Below are positions 32,848 to 41,065 of a DNA stretch of 43,648 nt, one piece after another. The notes beneath the pieces are model-generated. The model saw only the letters and a program-made list of their open reading frames with translations. It made no database searches and was not told the DNA's origin. The position numbers and the translations under genes are program-made. This DNA comes from Candidatus Cloacimonadota bacterium (GTDB taxonomy: Bacteria; Cloacimonadota; Cloacimonadia; Cloacimonadales; TCS61). How positions within the stretch are numbered: the stretch's first letter is position 1; each line of letters opens with the position of its first letter. The DNA lies in assembly GCA_030600585.1 (NCBI GenBank), contig JAUVLU010000022.1:1-43648 (forward strand). Direction: 5' to 3'.

Positions 32848-34217
32848 TAATTCTTTCAATTCCATACCTTAATAACGATTACGTAATTCAAAAAGCAAAA
32901 AAATATCCAAATTATTGGAAAGAATTCCGCCTTGATTATTCTATCAAATTTCAATCCTTTCCGCTTGAAATAATCGATGAGAAAACCATCCTTACAATTC
33001 GCAGTGAGAAAGAAGGCGGAAAGCACAAAGTTGATATTGCTGATAAAATCAAATTTTATAAAAAGATCATCTCCGATAAAAACTGTCTTTGTGATCTTGA
33101 GATCAATGAAATTAGCGATCAAGATATTTTATCTATACCAAAAAATAATCTGATATTATCATATCATGAATTCTCTAAAAATATCGATTTTACAAAATTG
33201 AAAGAAATTATCAGAAAATCAAATTCACTTCCTTCCAAATTTTTAAAGATTGCCGTTAATATTTCAAAATATTCAGATCTAATAAAATTATCTCAAATTA
33301 TCTCCGAATCCCGTAAACCGGTCATCTTTGCAGGAATGGGAAAACTTGGAAAGATAAGCAGAATATTATTCAAACATCTTGGTGCTGATGCAGTATTTAT
33401 CGGACTTCCCGACAATCCAACCGCCGAAGGACAGCTAACACCGAAAGAAGCAGATCTGTTCAAGCTTAGTTCAATTTCCAAAAAAACACAGATTGGCGGG
33501 ATAATTGGCGGAGAGCAGGTTGAGCATTCTCTCGGAATAAAATATTATAATGATATTTTCACAAAAGAAGAACTCGATGCTGTCTATCTCCCTTTTGCCA
33601 CCGATGATATTGATGACATTTGGAACTGGATAAATAAAGCAGATATAGATTTTTATGGATTTTCCATTACAATGCCTTTTAAGAAAAAGATCGGGGCAAA
33701 AAAACAGCTTCCAGCCATAAATTTGTTTCTTCCTAAAACTGATGAAATGTTGAATACAGACCTTACAGCATTTCAAAAAGCAATAGAAATATTGAAGATC
33801 AAAAAAGATGATCATATCCTGATAATAGGAAGCGGAGCAACAGCCGAAATCGCATTAACAGCATTCCAGACTTTTGATAATATTTCGATCTCAAGTAGAA
33901 ATTATTTATCCGGCACAAAATTAGCAAAAGCGAAAAATAGAAAATATATTCAGCCGAATTTACTAAAAAACTGTAAGTATGATCTTATCATTAATTGTAC
34001 GCCGATTGGCACAAAAAATGAAGATATCATTGAATTACTCGAGCTGAAATTACCTGAAAGAGTAATAGAATTACCATATATACAAAAAAATACTTTACTT
34101 ATAACAAGATGTATCGAAAATGAAATTGATTATATCGATGGTAAAAAAATCTGGATTCTTCAAGCAAAGATACAACAGCAAAAATTTATTAAAGCAATTT
34201 GTATGAGTTCTGTATAA
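32844..34217 (+). CDS. aroDE: Bifunctional 3-dehydroquinate dehydratase / shikimate dehydrogenase
   Basis: The protein has 457 residues. The N-terminal half (1 to about 215) is type I dehydroquinase: H108 in LSYHEF and the Schiff-base Lys135 in LKIAVN. The C-terminal half (about 220-457) is AroE-like: substrate-loop GGEQVEHSLGIKYYN, K280 in ITMPFKKK, D306 in LNTDLTAF, NADP fold GSGATAE starting at G329, and NCTPIGT. The second Ser of the usual HSxSP motif is replaced by Gly (HSLG), so shikimate contacts may differ. The order is that of plant and chlamydial AroDE fusions. It overlaps aroC-aroQ by ATGA, so four aromatic-pathway activities come from one mRNA as two proteins. Confidence 0.92.
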   Translation: MIILSIPYLNNDYVIQKAKKYPNYWKEFRLDYSIKFQSFPLEIIDEKTILTIRSEKEGGKHKVDIADKIKFYKKIISDKNCLCDLEINEISDQDILSIPKNNLILSYHEFSKNIDFTKLKEIIRKSNSLPSKFLKIAVNISKYSDLIKLSQIISESRKPVIFAGMGKLGKISRILFKHLGADAVFIGLPDNPTAEGQLTPKEADLFKLSSISKKTQIGGIIGGEQVEHSLGIKYYNDIFTKEELDAVYLPFATDDIDDIWNWINKADIDFYGFSITMPFKKKIGAKKQLPAINLFLPKTDEMLNTDLTAFQKAIEILKIKKDDHILIIGSGATAEIALTAFQTFDNISISSRNYLSGTKLAKAKNRKYIQPNLLKNCKYDLIINCTPIGTKNEDIIELLELKLPERVIELPYIQKNTLLITRCIENEIDYIDGKKIWILQAKIQQQKFIKAICMSSV

Positions 34218-34279
34218 TAGAGTGTTTTCTACCTCACCTCAATCCTCTTGAGATCGTTTGCTTCGCAAGCCGACTCATA

Positions 34280-34321
34280 CCTAAAAGGAGAGGAGGTCAA
34301 AATTTTCTTTCTCCTTTTAGG
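34280..34321. repeat. Long inverted repeat between aroDE and the lipoprotein gene
   Basis: The 12-bp perfect arms CCTAAAAGGAGA and TCTCCTTTTAGG flank an 18-nt loop. It is not followed by a T-run (AGAAGGC follows). It lies in the 209-bp gap after aroDE. The flanking CTCACC...CTCCTTTTAGGAGA phrasing resembles a widespread dispersed hairpin repeat. It may act in mRNA 3'-end stability. Confidence 0.65.
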
Positions 34322-34426
34322 AGAAGGCTAAAAGAAAAATCGTTTTTCTATGAAAAGCCGATTAATTGCTATGGGATGAGGTTGCTTTAGAAAATTTATG
34401 ATAAATATATATTTTAGGAGGATAGA

Positions 34427-35989
34427 ATGAAATTTAAGGTTATAATATTTTTTTGGATCAGTCTGTTTCTAATTTCCTGTTCTATGGTGAAATATACCGA
34501 ACAGGCAAAGCTGACTTTACAAAGTTCGGAAAAAAACAAAAAAGAACTTAAAAAAGCTGCAAAATACTTTCATAAAAATAAACAATCAGATAAATTAGAT
34601 GCGCTTCTTTTTCTTTATGAAAATATGCCGAGTCATTCGTTTGTAAAGGTTGGACTTTTTGATGAAAATGAAACAGAGGTAAATTGGAATTTCTCTGAGT
34701 TTAAAGATTACGAAGAAGCAAAAAATGCGATGGATGCACTTGAAGAAGAATTTGGCGAATTATATTGGAAGAAAAAGGAAAAGAAAATCGATCATCAGAC
34801 CATCTCTTCTGAATTCTTAATCGATAATATAGATCTCGCTTTTAAAGCATGGGAAAACAAACCATGGTCAAAAGAATATGATTTTACAATTTTCAAGGAG
34901 TATATTCTGCCTTATCGTGGAAGTAATGAACCTATCGAGTCATGGCGTTCATGGCGAGGTTATTTTCTGGATCATTATAAAAATATTCCCTCAAAAATGT
35001 TTGATCAGACCGATATTATTGAAGCTGCCAAATTGATAAATAATGACCTGAAAACCTGGTTTAAATTTAATTCTAAATACTATCTGCATCCAACCGATCA
35101 GGGGCTTTTTGAAATGCTCATGAATAAAGAAGGCAGATGCGAAGATATTACAAATCTCACAATTTATGCCTTGCGGGCTAATGGGATCGGCGCAACAAGC
35201 GACTTTACTCCGCATTGGGCAAACGCAGGCAATAATCATGCATGGAACGTAATTATCATGCCCGATGGGAAAGCAGTTCCATTTATGGGTGCCGAATCCA
35301 GCCCGGGTAAATATAAACTTTCCAACAAAGCTGCAAAAGTTTATAGAAAAGTTTTTTCTGAGCAGAAAGATAACCTTGCCTTCAAATTAACAGGTACGGA
35401 AAAAGCACCGGCATGGCTTTCCGGTAAATGTTATAAAGATGTAACCAAAGAATACACAAAAGTAAATGACGTGAATATTACGCTTGATTGTGAAATCCCG
35501 GATAGTACCAATTATCTATATTTATGTGTTTTTAATTCAGGTGAATGGAAGGCAATTCATTGGGCAAAGTTGAATAATAAGACTGCTGTTTTTACAAATA
35601 TGGGAGTTGATATTGCCTATCTTCCCATGTTCTACGTTGAAGAAAAACTCTTTCCTGCCGGCAATCCATTTATTCTTATGAAAAGTGGAGATCAAAAAGT
35701 ACTTAACGGTAACGGACAGTATGAAGAAGTAGTATTACGCTCTGTCACCAAAAAACATATCGACCGATCTAAACAAAATGAACGCAATGTATTTTTAGAA
35801 GAAGGTAAAAAATACGAGATTTTTTATTGGGAAGACGGATGGGAATCCTTTGAAACACAGACCGCAACCAAAGAGCCTTTAAGATTCAAGGAACTTCCGG
35901 CGAGAAGATTATATTGGCTGGTAAAAGAAAATTCAGATGAAGAAGAGCGAATATTTACTTACGATAATAACAAACAAATTTGGTGGTAA
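34427..35989 (+). CDS. Lipoprotein with transglutaminase-like domain
   Basis: The protein has 520 residues. The signal peptide ends in FLISC with C18 as the lipid site. Residues about 180-300 form a transglutaminase/protease-like core: C238 in GRCEDITN and H271 in NNHAWNV. Where the Asp of the triad is expected, the sequence reads VPFMGAES, so the third residue is uncertain. D280 in MPDGK is an alternative. The C-terminal 200 residues are beta-rich (ITLDCEIPDSTNYLYLCVFN) and may bind ligand or peptidoglycan. Peptidase or cross-linking activity is inference only. AGGAGG precedes the start. The pyrimidine phosphorylase gene starts 22 bp after the stop. Confidence 0.8.
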   Translation: MKFKVIIFFWISLFLISCSMVKYTEQAKLTLQSSEKNKKELKKAAKYFHKNKQSDKLDALLFLYENMPSHSFVKVGLFDENETEVNWNFSEFKDYEEAKNAMDALEEEFGELYWKKKEKKIDHQTISSEFLIDNIDLAFKAWENKPWSKEYDFTIFKEYILPYRGSNEPIESWRSWRGYFLDHYKNIPSKMFDQTDIIEAAKLINNDLKTWFKFNSKYYLHPTDQGLFEMLMNKEGRCEDITNLTIYALRANGIGATSDFTPHWANAGNNHAWNVIIMPDGKAVPFMGAESSPGKYKLSNKAAKVYRKVFSEQKDNLAFKLTGTEKAPAWLSGKCYKDVTKEYTKVNDVNITLDCEIPDSTNYLYLCVFNSGEWKAIHWAKLNNKTAVFTNMGVDIAYLPMFYVEEKLFPAGNPFILMKSGDQKVLNGNGQYEEVVLRSVTKKHIDRSKQNERNVFLEEGKKYEIFYWEDGWESFETQTATKEPLRFKELPARRLYWLVKENSDEEERIFTYDNNKQIWW

Positions 35990-36011
35990 AAAAAATGGGA
36001 GGTTCAATAAA

Positions 36012-37325
36012 TTGAATCCAGTAGAATTAATCATAAAGAAGAAAACCGGAAAAGAGTTAACACAAAATGAATTGGAATATTTTATTAATTCCTATATAAA
36101 TAATGAAATCCCCGAATACCAGATGTCGGCTTTGCTGATGTCTATTTATTTCAAAAGTATGAAGATCGAAGAGATTCAGACCTTAACAAAAGTTTATATC
36201 GAATCCGGCAAGCAGATCACATTTCCAAAATCATATAAAACCGTAGATAAGCATTCAACCGGTGGTGTTGGAGATAAAATATCAATAATGCTGGCACCAA
36301 TAGTTGCAGCTTGCGGCGGGAAGATCCCAATGATTTCCGGTCGCGGATTAGGTCATACCGGCGGCACTTTAGATAAACTTGAATCAATCCCCGGCTTTAG
36401 AACAGATATCAATGACAAAGAATTCAAGGAGATAGTTGAGAAAGTAGGATTTTCCATAATAAGCCAATCAGAAGAACTGGTTCCTGCCGATCGCAGGATA
36501 TATGCTCTGAGAGATGTTACCGGAACTGTGGAAAGTCTGCCGTTAATTACCGCCAGTATTATGAGTAAGAAAATCGCCGAAGGCGCGCAAAATCTTGTTA
36601 TCGATTTGAAGATCGGCTCGGGAGCATTTATTAAAGATATTAAAACCGGAAAGAAACTTGCCGACCTTCTTATTAAAACCGGAGAAAAATTCGGGCAAAA
36701 AGTATCGGTTGTTTTTTCCAATATGAATTCTCCGCTCGGCGAATATATCGGCAACGCTCTGGAAATCAAAGAAACTATTGAATACCTGCAAGGTAAAGAA
36801 TTACCCGATATTGATATTTTAACAAAAACTTTAGCGACCGAGATGTTGTTGCTTTCAGAAACTGCATCTACAAAATTGGAAGCGATGGAGATGATTGAAG
36901 ATGCTATCGAAACCGGTAAAGCTCTCAAATATTTCAAAGATTTCATTACTGCTCAAGGTGGAAGCGAAAAAGTTTGTGATGATGTATCTCTGTTGCCTCA
37001 AGCGAGATATACAATTCCGATAATTTCACAAAGATCGGGTTGGATAAATTCTATTGATTCTCAACAAATAGGTTATGCATTAATTGAAATCGATGCAGGC
37101 AGAAAAACCCTCGATTCCAAACTAAATTACGCATCGGGAGCATTTCTACCTAAAAAAATTGGTGATAAAATCACAATAAATGAAGAGATTGGAAAAGTCT
37201 TTTGCGATGATAAAAATCTCGGTAAAATGGTGGCGGATAAAATTGCAAATTGCTATTTAGTCTCTAATAAAAAAGTTCAAAAACAAAATATGATCCTCAA
37301 AATCCTGAATAAATTTTCAGATTAA
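36012..37325 (+). CDS. pdp: Pyrimidine-nucleoside (thymidine) phosphorylase
   Basis: The 437-residue enzyme splits pyrimidine nucleosides with phosphate. Key blocks are KHSTGGVGDK (K80-H81), SGRGLGHTGGT, LDKLESIPG, PADRRIYALRDVTGTVESLP, and the C-terminal domain RKKT-like AGRKTLDSKLNYASG. Start: TTG at 36012, nine bases after GGGAGG (35997-36002), puts the family's NPVELIIKKKTGKELT at the N-terminus and gives the usual length. An ATG-initiated frame from 35937 would overlap the upstream gene by 53 bp and add 25 unrelated residues. DeoA and Pdp cannot be told apart with certainty; length and the KHSTGGVGD context suit the Pdp type. Confidence 0.9.
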   Translation: MNPVELIIKKKTGKELTQNELEYFINSYINNEIPEYQMSALLMSIYFKSMKIEEIQTLTKVYIESGKQITFPKSYKTVDKHSTGGVGDKISIMLAPIVAACGGKIPMISGRGLGHTGGTLDKLESIPGFRTDINDKEFKEIVEKVGFSIISQSEELVPADRRIYALRDVTGTVESLPLITASIMSKKIAEGAQNLVIDLKIGSGAFIKDIKTGKKLADLLIKTGEKFGQKVSVVFSNMNSPLGEYIGNALEIKETIEYLQGKELPDIDILTKTLATEMLLLSETASTKLEAMEMIEDAIETGKALKYFKDFITAQGGSEKVCDDVSLLPQARYTIPIISQRSGWINSIDSQQIGYALIEIDAGRKTLDSKLNYASGAFLPKKIGDKITINEEIGKVFCDDKNLGKMVADKIANCYLVSNKKVQKQNMILKILNKFSD

Positions 37326-37437
37326 ATTGTGGAAATATAGAATAAATGAATATCGGCATTGAAGATTAGAATGTACACATTTTATATTGGCGCAGCGTAC
37401 ATATGTTCGGCGCAAATATTTAATAGTAGGAGTAAAA

Positions 37438-38190
37438 ATGAATAGTTTCGAGAAGAAGCACATATTATTTCCAAAAGGATTCAGAACAATTAGGACTTTA
37501 TGTATCATACTTGGGATATGGAAATTAATTAATTTACTATATGTTTTGTCCTTACAAAATACAGAACTCATTGATATCATAACAGGCAATTATTTTACAT
37601 TATGGGTAAAAGTTTATATGTTGATATCTTCTTTGGTTATCTTATTTAGTGCAATACTGATTTTAAAATTAAGAAATTATGGCAGGATAATAATTCTCAT
37701 TTGTGCATCGGTAGAACTTCTTAGAATGATTTGCAGATCAATTACTTTGGAGACAACTTACCCTTTAGCACAATTATTATCTGCATTCTTAATTATTTCT
37801 TACGCCAAAATTATTGAATATTTTTTTAATCCAAACATCAAAATATTCTTACTTGAGTATAGTAGTACTACAAAATATATTGAGAAAACCTTTGATGAAA
37901 AGTTAAGAAAATATTGGATTAATCTCAAATATCTATGGAATGTTTTAATAATATCACTTATCTATACGTTAATGATTAAGTCATTTTTACTTGAAAAATT
38001 AACAGTAACATCTTTTCTAACAGGCAATGTATTTTTTATAACTTTTTCTACATTATTTGCTTTAATAGTAAAAGCGAGTCGATATTTCGTTTATAAAAAA
38101 AAAGAAAGTTTCACTAAAATCTTATTCTATTCTTCACTATTTATTTGTGTTTTGTTTACATATTATTCATTTAAAAGTTATTTCTTTTAA
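37438..38190 (+). CDS. Multi-pass membrane protein of unknown function
   Basis: From the ATG at 37438 (AGGAG five bases upstream) the protein has 250 residues. A longer frame from 37387 is less likely. Six or seven hydrophobic segments are seen: around 20-40, 58-80, 85-103, 110-130, 163-185, 192-213 and 227-245. There are no recognisable motifs. Bases around 37391-37413 (GGCGCAGCGTACATATGTTC, GGCGC) look like spacer sequence. It lies at the edge of the second accessory region and is unlike its neighbours in function. Confidence 0.65.
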   Translation: MNSFEKKHILFPKGFRTIRTLCIILGIWKLINLLYVLSLQNTELIDIITGNYFTLWVKVYMLISSLVILFSAILILKLRNYGRIIILICASVELLRMICRSITLETTYPLAQLLSAFLIISYAKIIEYFFNPNIKIFLLEYSSTTKYIEKTFDEKLRKYWINLKYLWNVLIISLIYTLMIKSFLLEKLTVTSFLTGNVFFITFSTLFALIVKASRYFVYKKKESFTKILFYSSLFICVLFTYYSFKSYFF

Positions 38191-38507
38191 TTGAATTAAA
38201 AAATCAAAATTAAAATGAATATAAGACAACGATTTATTAACTACAATATTTCGGTTAATAGAATCGCTTTTGAAAAGTGTTTTAAAACATTGCAGAGTAT
38301 ATTTTATAAGTGTAAAAAAAAAGCAAAAAGTAACCTCTTTTTGGGTTGTTTGTTTTGAGGATGAATGCGCCGAACAAGCGTGTCGTTGGTAGGGTTGGTC
38401 AGTGCTTTTTGTTTGAATCTTCCGATTCAAACGGCTGGTCAGTTTGTTTACGTTGGAATCTTTCTGATCTCGTCGTACATGCCATTAGCTACCTAAAGTA
38501 GGCTTAT
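38191..38507. other. Cassette-like spacer A, before the FRG gene
   Basis: No gene is seen. It contains CGAACAAGCGTGTCG (38371 on), a perfect hairpin GTTTGAATC-TTCC-GATTCAAAC (38411-38432), the block GCTGGTCAGTTTGTTTACGT (38434 on), and CATGCCATTAGCTACC before the gene. The GCTGGT(C/T)(A/G)GTTTGTTT block is shared with the spacers at 39768 and 40861. The left part (38191-38340) is plain AT-rich sequence. Confidence 0.65.
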
Positions 38508-39644
38508 ATGAAGAAAATTAAGTTAATTGATTTGAACGACATAAATAAAATGTTAAATATAAATTCTCAAGATTGTATAAAAGCACAGTTAATTGAAAAA
38601 GAAAAGAAAATGAAGCATGGTAAGATTCCATTAAAATTTAACAGAGCTGAATTCTATCGTGATGTATTTTCTGATGACTATGTTGAAGGATTTATAATGT
38701 CATATCCTCATGGTACAGTTATTAAACAATCAAGAAAACAATTTTATTATAGGGGTGAAAATAAATTGTTCCCTGAGACAAAATCAAGCTTAGCGCGTAA
38801 ACTTGATAAAATAACAAATGAAAAGGAGAAAAAATTATATATTATTGAATCTGAAATAAGATTAATTGAATTTTACATATTAATCAATAAGTTTGAAATA
38901 GTTAAAAAATTTAATAATTTTGGAATATCAGTTTTGCATGAGCATTTGGCACAGCATTATGGTTTTGCCACAAGATATGTGGATATTACTAGTGATTTTG
39001 AAGTAGCTTTATTTTTTGCTTGTTGTAAATATAATAATGATAAACAAAGATGGGAGCCATTGACAGAAAATGACATAACTAGTAACGAAATTGCCCAATA
39101 TGGAGTAATATTCAAGCGAGACTCAAAATATGATATGTTAGATTTATTACGTTTTTCTCAAACGAATAATCTATATAATTTAATTCTACTAGTTGGTTAT
39201 CAACCATTCATGAGAACGGCCAAACAAAGTGCTTACTCATTATACTTTTCGGATAATAATGACTTAAAAAATGATGATAGATTTGAATTATTTAAATTTA
39301 AGCATAGCACAGCATTGTCTAACTACATATATAATAAAATGGGGAATGGAAATGAAGTCTATCCAAGAGAAGGACTAATTACAATTATTGACCAACTACA
39401 TTTGTTACAGAATGCAAAAGAATTTTCAAATGAATCCTTTGAAATTTATATAAAAGATGCAAGTTCAATTGATAAACAAAAACTTATTAACGATTTAAAA
39501 GAAATCAATGTATCAATAGGTAAATCACCATTAAACTTATCTAGAAATCGTATACGAGAGTTTAATAGAAAACTAAAAAAAATGAAATTGGAAGAGTATT
39601 TAGGAGTAAATTTTTCAACAAGAAGGAGCTATTCAGGTAGCTAA
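38508..39644 (+). CDS. FRG-domain protein
   Basis: The protein has 378 residues. It contains the FRG domain: YYRGEN (R82-G83), then AQHYGFATRYVDITSDFEVALFFAC (key residues Q149, H150, Y151, R, D), matching the family pattern FxxRGQ...QHYGxPTRLLDxTxxPxxALxFA. FRG proteins have no firmly assigned biochemical role and are frequent in mobile and defence-like regions. The C-terminal part (about 250-378) is charged and helical. The stop codon TAA is itself part of a CTAACA motif that opens the next spacer. The AT content and codon use look higher in A/T than the housekeeping genes, consistent with acquisition. Confidence 0.83.
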   Translation: MKKIKLIDLNDINKMLNINSQDCIKAQLIEKEKKMKHGKIPLKFNRAEFYRDVFSDDYVEGFIMSYPHGTVIKQSRKQFYYRGENKLFPETKSSLARKLDKITNEKEKKLYIIESEIRLIEFYILINKFEIVKKFNNFGISVLHEHLAQHYGFATRYVDITSDFEVALFFACCKYNNDKQRWEPLTENDITSNEIAQYGVIFKRDSKYDMLDLLRFSQTNNLYNLILLVGYQPFMRTAKQSAYSLYFSDNNDLKNDDRFELFKFKHSTALSNYIYNKMGNGNEVYPREGLITIIDQLHLLQNAKEFSNESFEIYIKDASSIDKQKLINDLKEINVSIGKSPLNLSRNRIREFNRKLKKMKLEEYLGVNFSTRRSYSGS

Positions 39645-39885
39645 CACAGCTATCCACATACAGGTTAACTGATTAGTTTGCACTGAATCGTACCGATTCA
39701 GCAAGGTGTCGAGTTTGAAAAATAATCACCCCAGTAGTACGTGGCATAGCTCATACATTAGCGGTAAGCTGGTCGGTTTGTTTTCGTCTGAATCCGGCAT
39801 CCGTCAAAAGCCGGAGTAAACATGCCGGATTCCCGCCGCATACGAGAACATTAGTGGAAATAAACAAAATTATAAATGAGGGAAT
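39641..39885. other. Cassette-like spacer B, FRG gene to lipoprotein gene
   Basis: It opens with CTAACACAGCTATCCACA (39641-39658), which overlaps the FRG stop codon. Next come a hairpin CTGAATCG-TAC-CGATTCAG (39683-39701) and CATACATTAGCGGTAAGCTG. A 65-bp unit (39768-39832) holds an 11-bp perfect inverted repeat, GAATCCGGCAT and ATGCCGGATTC, around CCGTCAAAAGCCGG. That unit recurs almost unchanged at 40861-40923. No gene is seen. Confidence 0.65.
39768..39832 (+). repeat. 65-bp spacer repeat, copy 1
   Basis: It begins GCTGGTCGGTTTGTTTTCGT and contains CATCCGTCAAAAGCCGGAGT between the arms of an 11-bp inverted repeat. It differs from 40861-40923 at only a few positions. The first third is also found at 38434 on. 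Confidence 0.75.
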
Positions 39886-40773
39886 ATGAAAAAAGTATTA
39901 CAATATAGCTTATCTTTTTTTCTAATTTTTATAATATTGGTATCATGTAGCAGTGATAATAAAACTAATCCAGACGTTGAAGCACCAACAATAGAAATTA
40001 CTAATCCATTAAATAATGCTGAGATAATTTATGAAACAATTGTTAATATTGTTGCAGAAGCAGATGATAATGAGGAAATAGAAAGGGTAGATTTCTACAT
40101 TAATGGCTCTCTTGTTTCAATGGATGGTAACTATCCGTACGAATATAATTGGGATACAAATAATTTTGCATCAAACAATATGATATATTGTACAGCTTAT
40201 GATACTTCAGATAATCAAGCGATCTCTGACTCCATCTTTGTGACATTAATAACTCTTACAGAAATAGTTTTCACAGATCTTTTTAATAATGCTAATAATT
40301 GGGCATTATCAACAAGCTATGATCCTGAAATGGGTGACACCGCTGTTGCTGAGGTTACTCAGGGCATTCTAAATCTATCAGCTAGTCAAGGTGGAGGAGG
40401 TGCTTTTGCTTCTGCTCTATTTAACATCCCTGACAGTTTAGTAACATTAATAAATTCTCATAATATTGAAATTTCAACAAATATTATTACATGTGATTTT
40501 TGTCCTACTCCAGGATGTGTAATTCGTCTTAACTCAAATCAATATATAGAAATTCCTTGGGGTTATGATTACAATTTGAAAATTAAAATATTATTTGACC
40601 TTCAAATAATTGAGATATTCAAAGATGATGTAAAAATTTATGAGATAGATGATTTTTATCTTGATTTCTTAAATTCAGTTAGATTTTCTGCGAGTGCATG
40701 TAGTCCAGATTTTTGGGCTTCTGCAGATTTACAAGTTGATGATTTTTACATATCTATACTATTGAGTGAATAA
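39886..40773 (+). CDS. Lipoprotein with an Ig-like domain
   Basis: The protein has 295 residues. The signal peptide ends in ILVSC with lipidated C21. Residues about 32-122 form a bacterial Ig-like domain (PTIEITNPLNNAEIIYETI; ERVDFYINGSLV; YEYNWDTNN), a type common in surface proteins. Residues about 125-295 are beta-rich and resemble a concanavalin/LamG-like or carbohydrate-binding sandwich (VFTDLFNNANNWALS; ASADLQVDDFYISILL). Two Cys pairs lie near CDFCPTPGC. It is probably exposed at the outer membrane. Both flanks are related repeat spacers and it looks like a cassette gene. Function is unknown. Confidence 0.75.
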   Translation: MKKVLQYSLSFFLIFIILVSCSSDNKTNPDVEAPTIEITNPLNNAEIIYETIVNIVAEADDNEEIERVDFYINGSLVSMDGNYPYEYNWDTNNFASNNMIYCTAYDTSDNQAISDSIFVTLITLTEIVFTDLFNNANNWALSTSYDPEMGDTAVAEVTQGILNLSASQGGGGAFASALFNIPDSLVTLINSHNIEISTNIITCDFCPTPGCVIRLNSNQYIEIPWGYDYNLKIKILFDLQIIEIFKDDVKIYEIDDFYLDFLNSVRFSASACSPDFWASADLQVDDFYISILLSE

Positions 40774-40860
40774 ATTCTTATACTTTAGTTAGTAGATTGG
40801 AGAGATATAATTTTTGAAAGGTTGAAAAATAATGCCATTAACGGCCGTTTCTGCGGTTGG

Positions 40861-40923
40861 GCTGGTTGGTTTGTTTCGTCTGATCCGGCATCCGTCAAAA
40901 GCCGGAGTAAACACGCCGGATTC
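40861..40923 (+). repeat. 65-bp spacer repeat, copy 2
   Basis: It begins GCTGGTTGGTTTGTTTCGTC and contains CATCCGTCAAAAGCCGGAGT. Its terminal arms TCCGGC and GCCGGA are kept, but the outer bases differ from copy 1 (one base lost after CTGA; ACACGCC versus ACATGCC). It lies 1.09 kb after copy 1. Confidence 0.75.
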
Positions 40924-40948
40924 AGGTTTGTTCGGTTTGTCTGGTTGT

Positions 40949-40964
40949 CCCCGATAAATCGGGG
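40949..40964. repeat. CCCCGAT-AA-ATCGGGG hairpin element
   Basis: The 7-bp perfect arms surround two bases. It is the third member of the family seen at 1678 and 9518, here inside cassette-like spacer C. Confidence 0.6.
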
Positions 40965-41065
40965 CGATGACGTGGCAGCTACAAATCATTAAATACAATT
41001 TGATAAAATATATCTGTTTTAATAACTGGAATTATAATAATTCTAATTATTAAAAGGAGTGTCAG

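Larger units (their letters stand above)
40774..41065. other. Cassette-like spacer C, lipoprotein gene to ATPase pseudogene
   Basis: It contains ATGCCATTAACGGCCG (about 40832), the second copy of the 65-bp unit (40861-40923), and a CCCCGAT-AA-ATCGGGG hairpin (40949-40964). AAAAGGAGTGTC at 41052 on is the likely old ribosome-binding site of the pseudogene. No gene is seen. Confidence 0.65.

Noticed and set aside
34199-34390. Possible 63-residue ORF after aroDE
   Set aside because: It overlaps the aroDE end and translates a hairpin repeat (CCTAAAAGGAGA...TCTCCTTTTAGG); no ribosome-binding site and no protein-like features.
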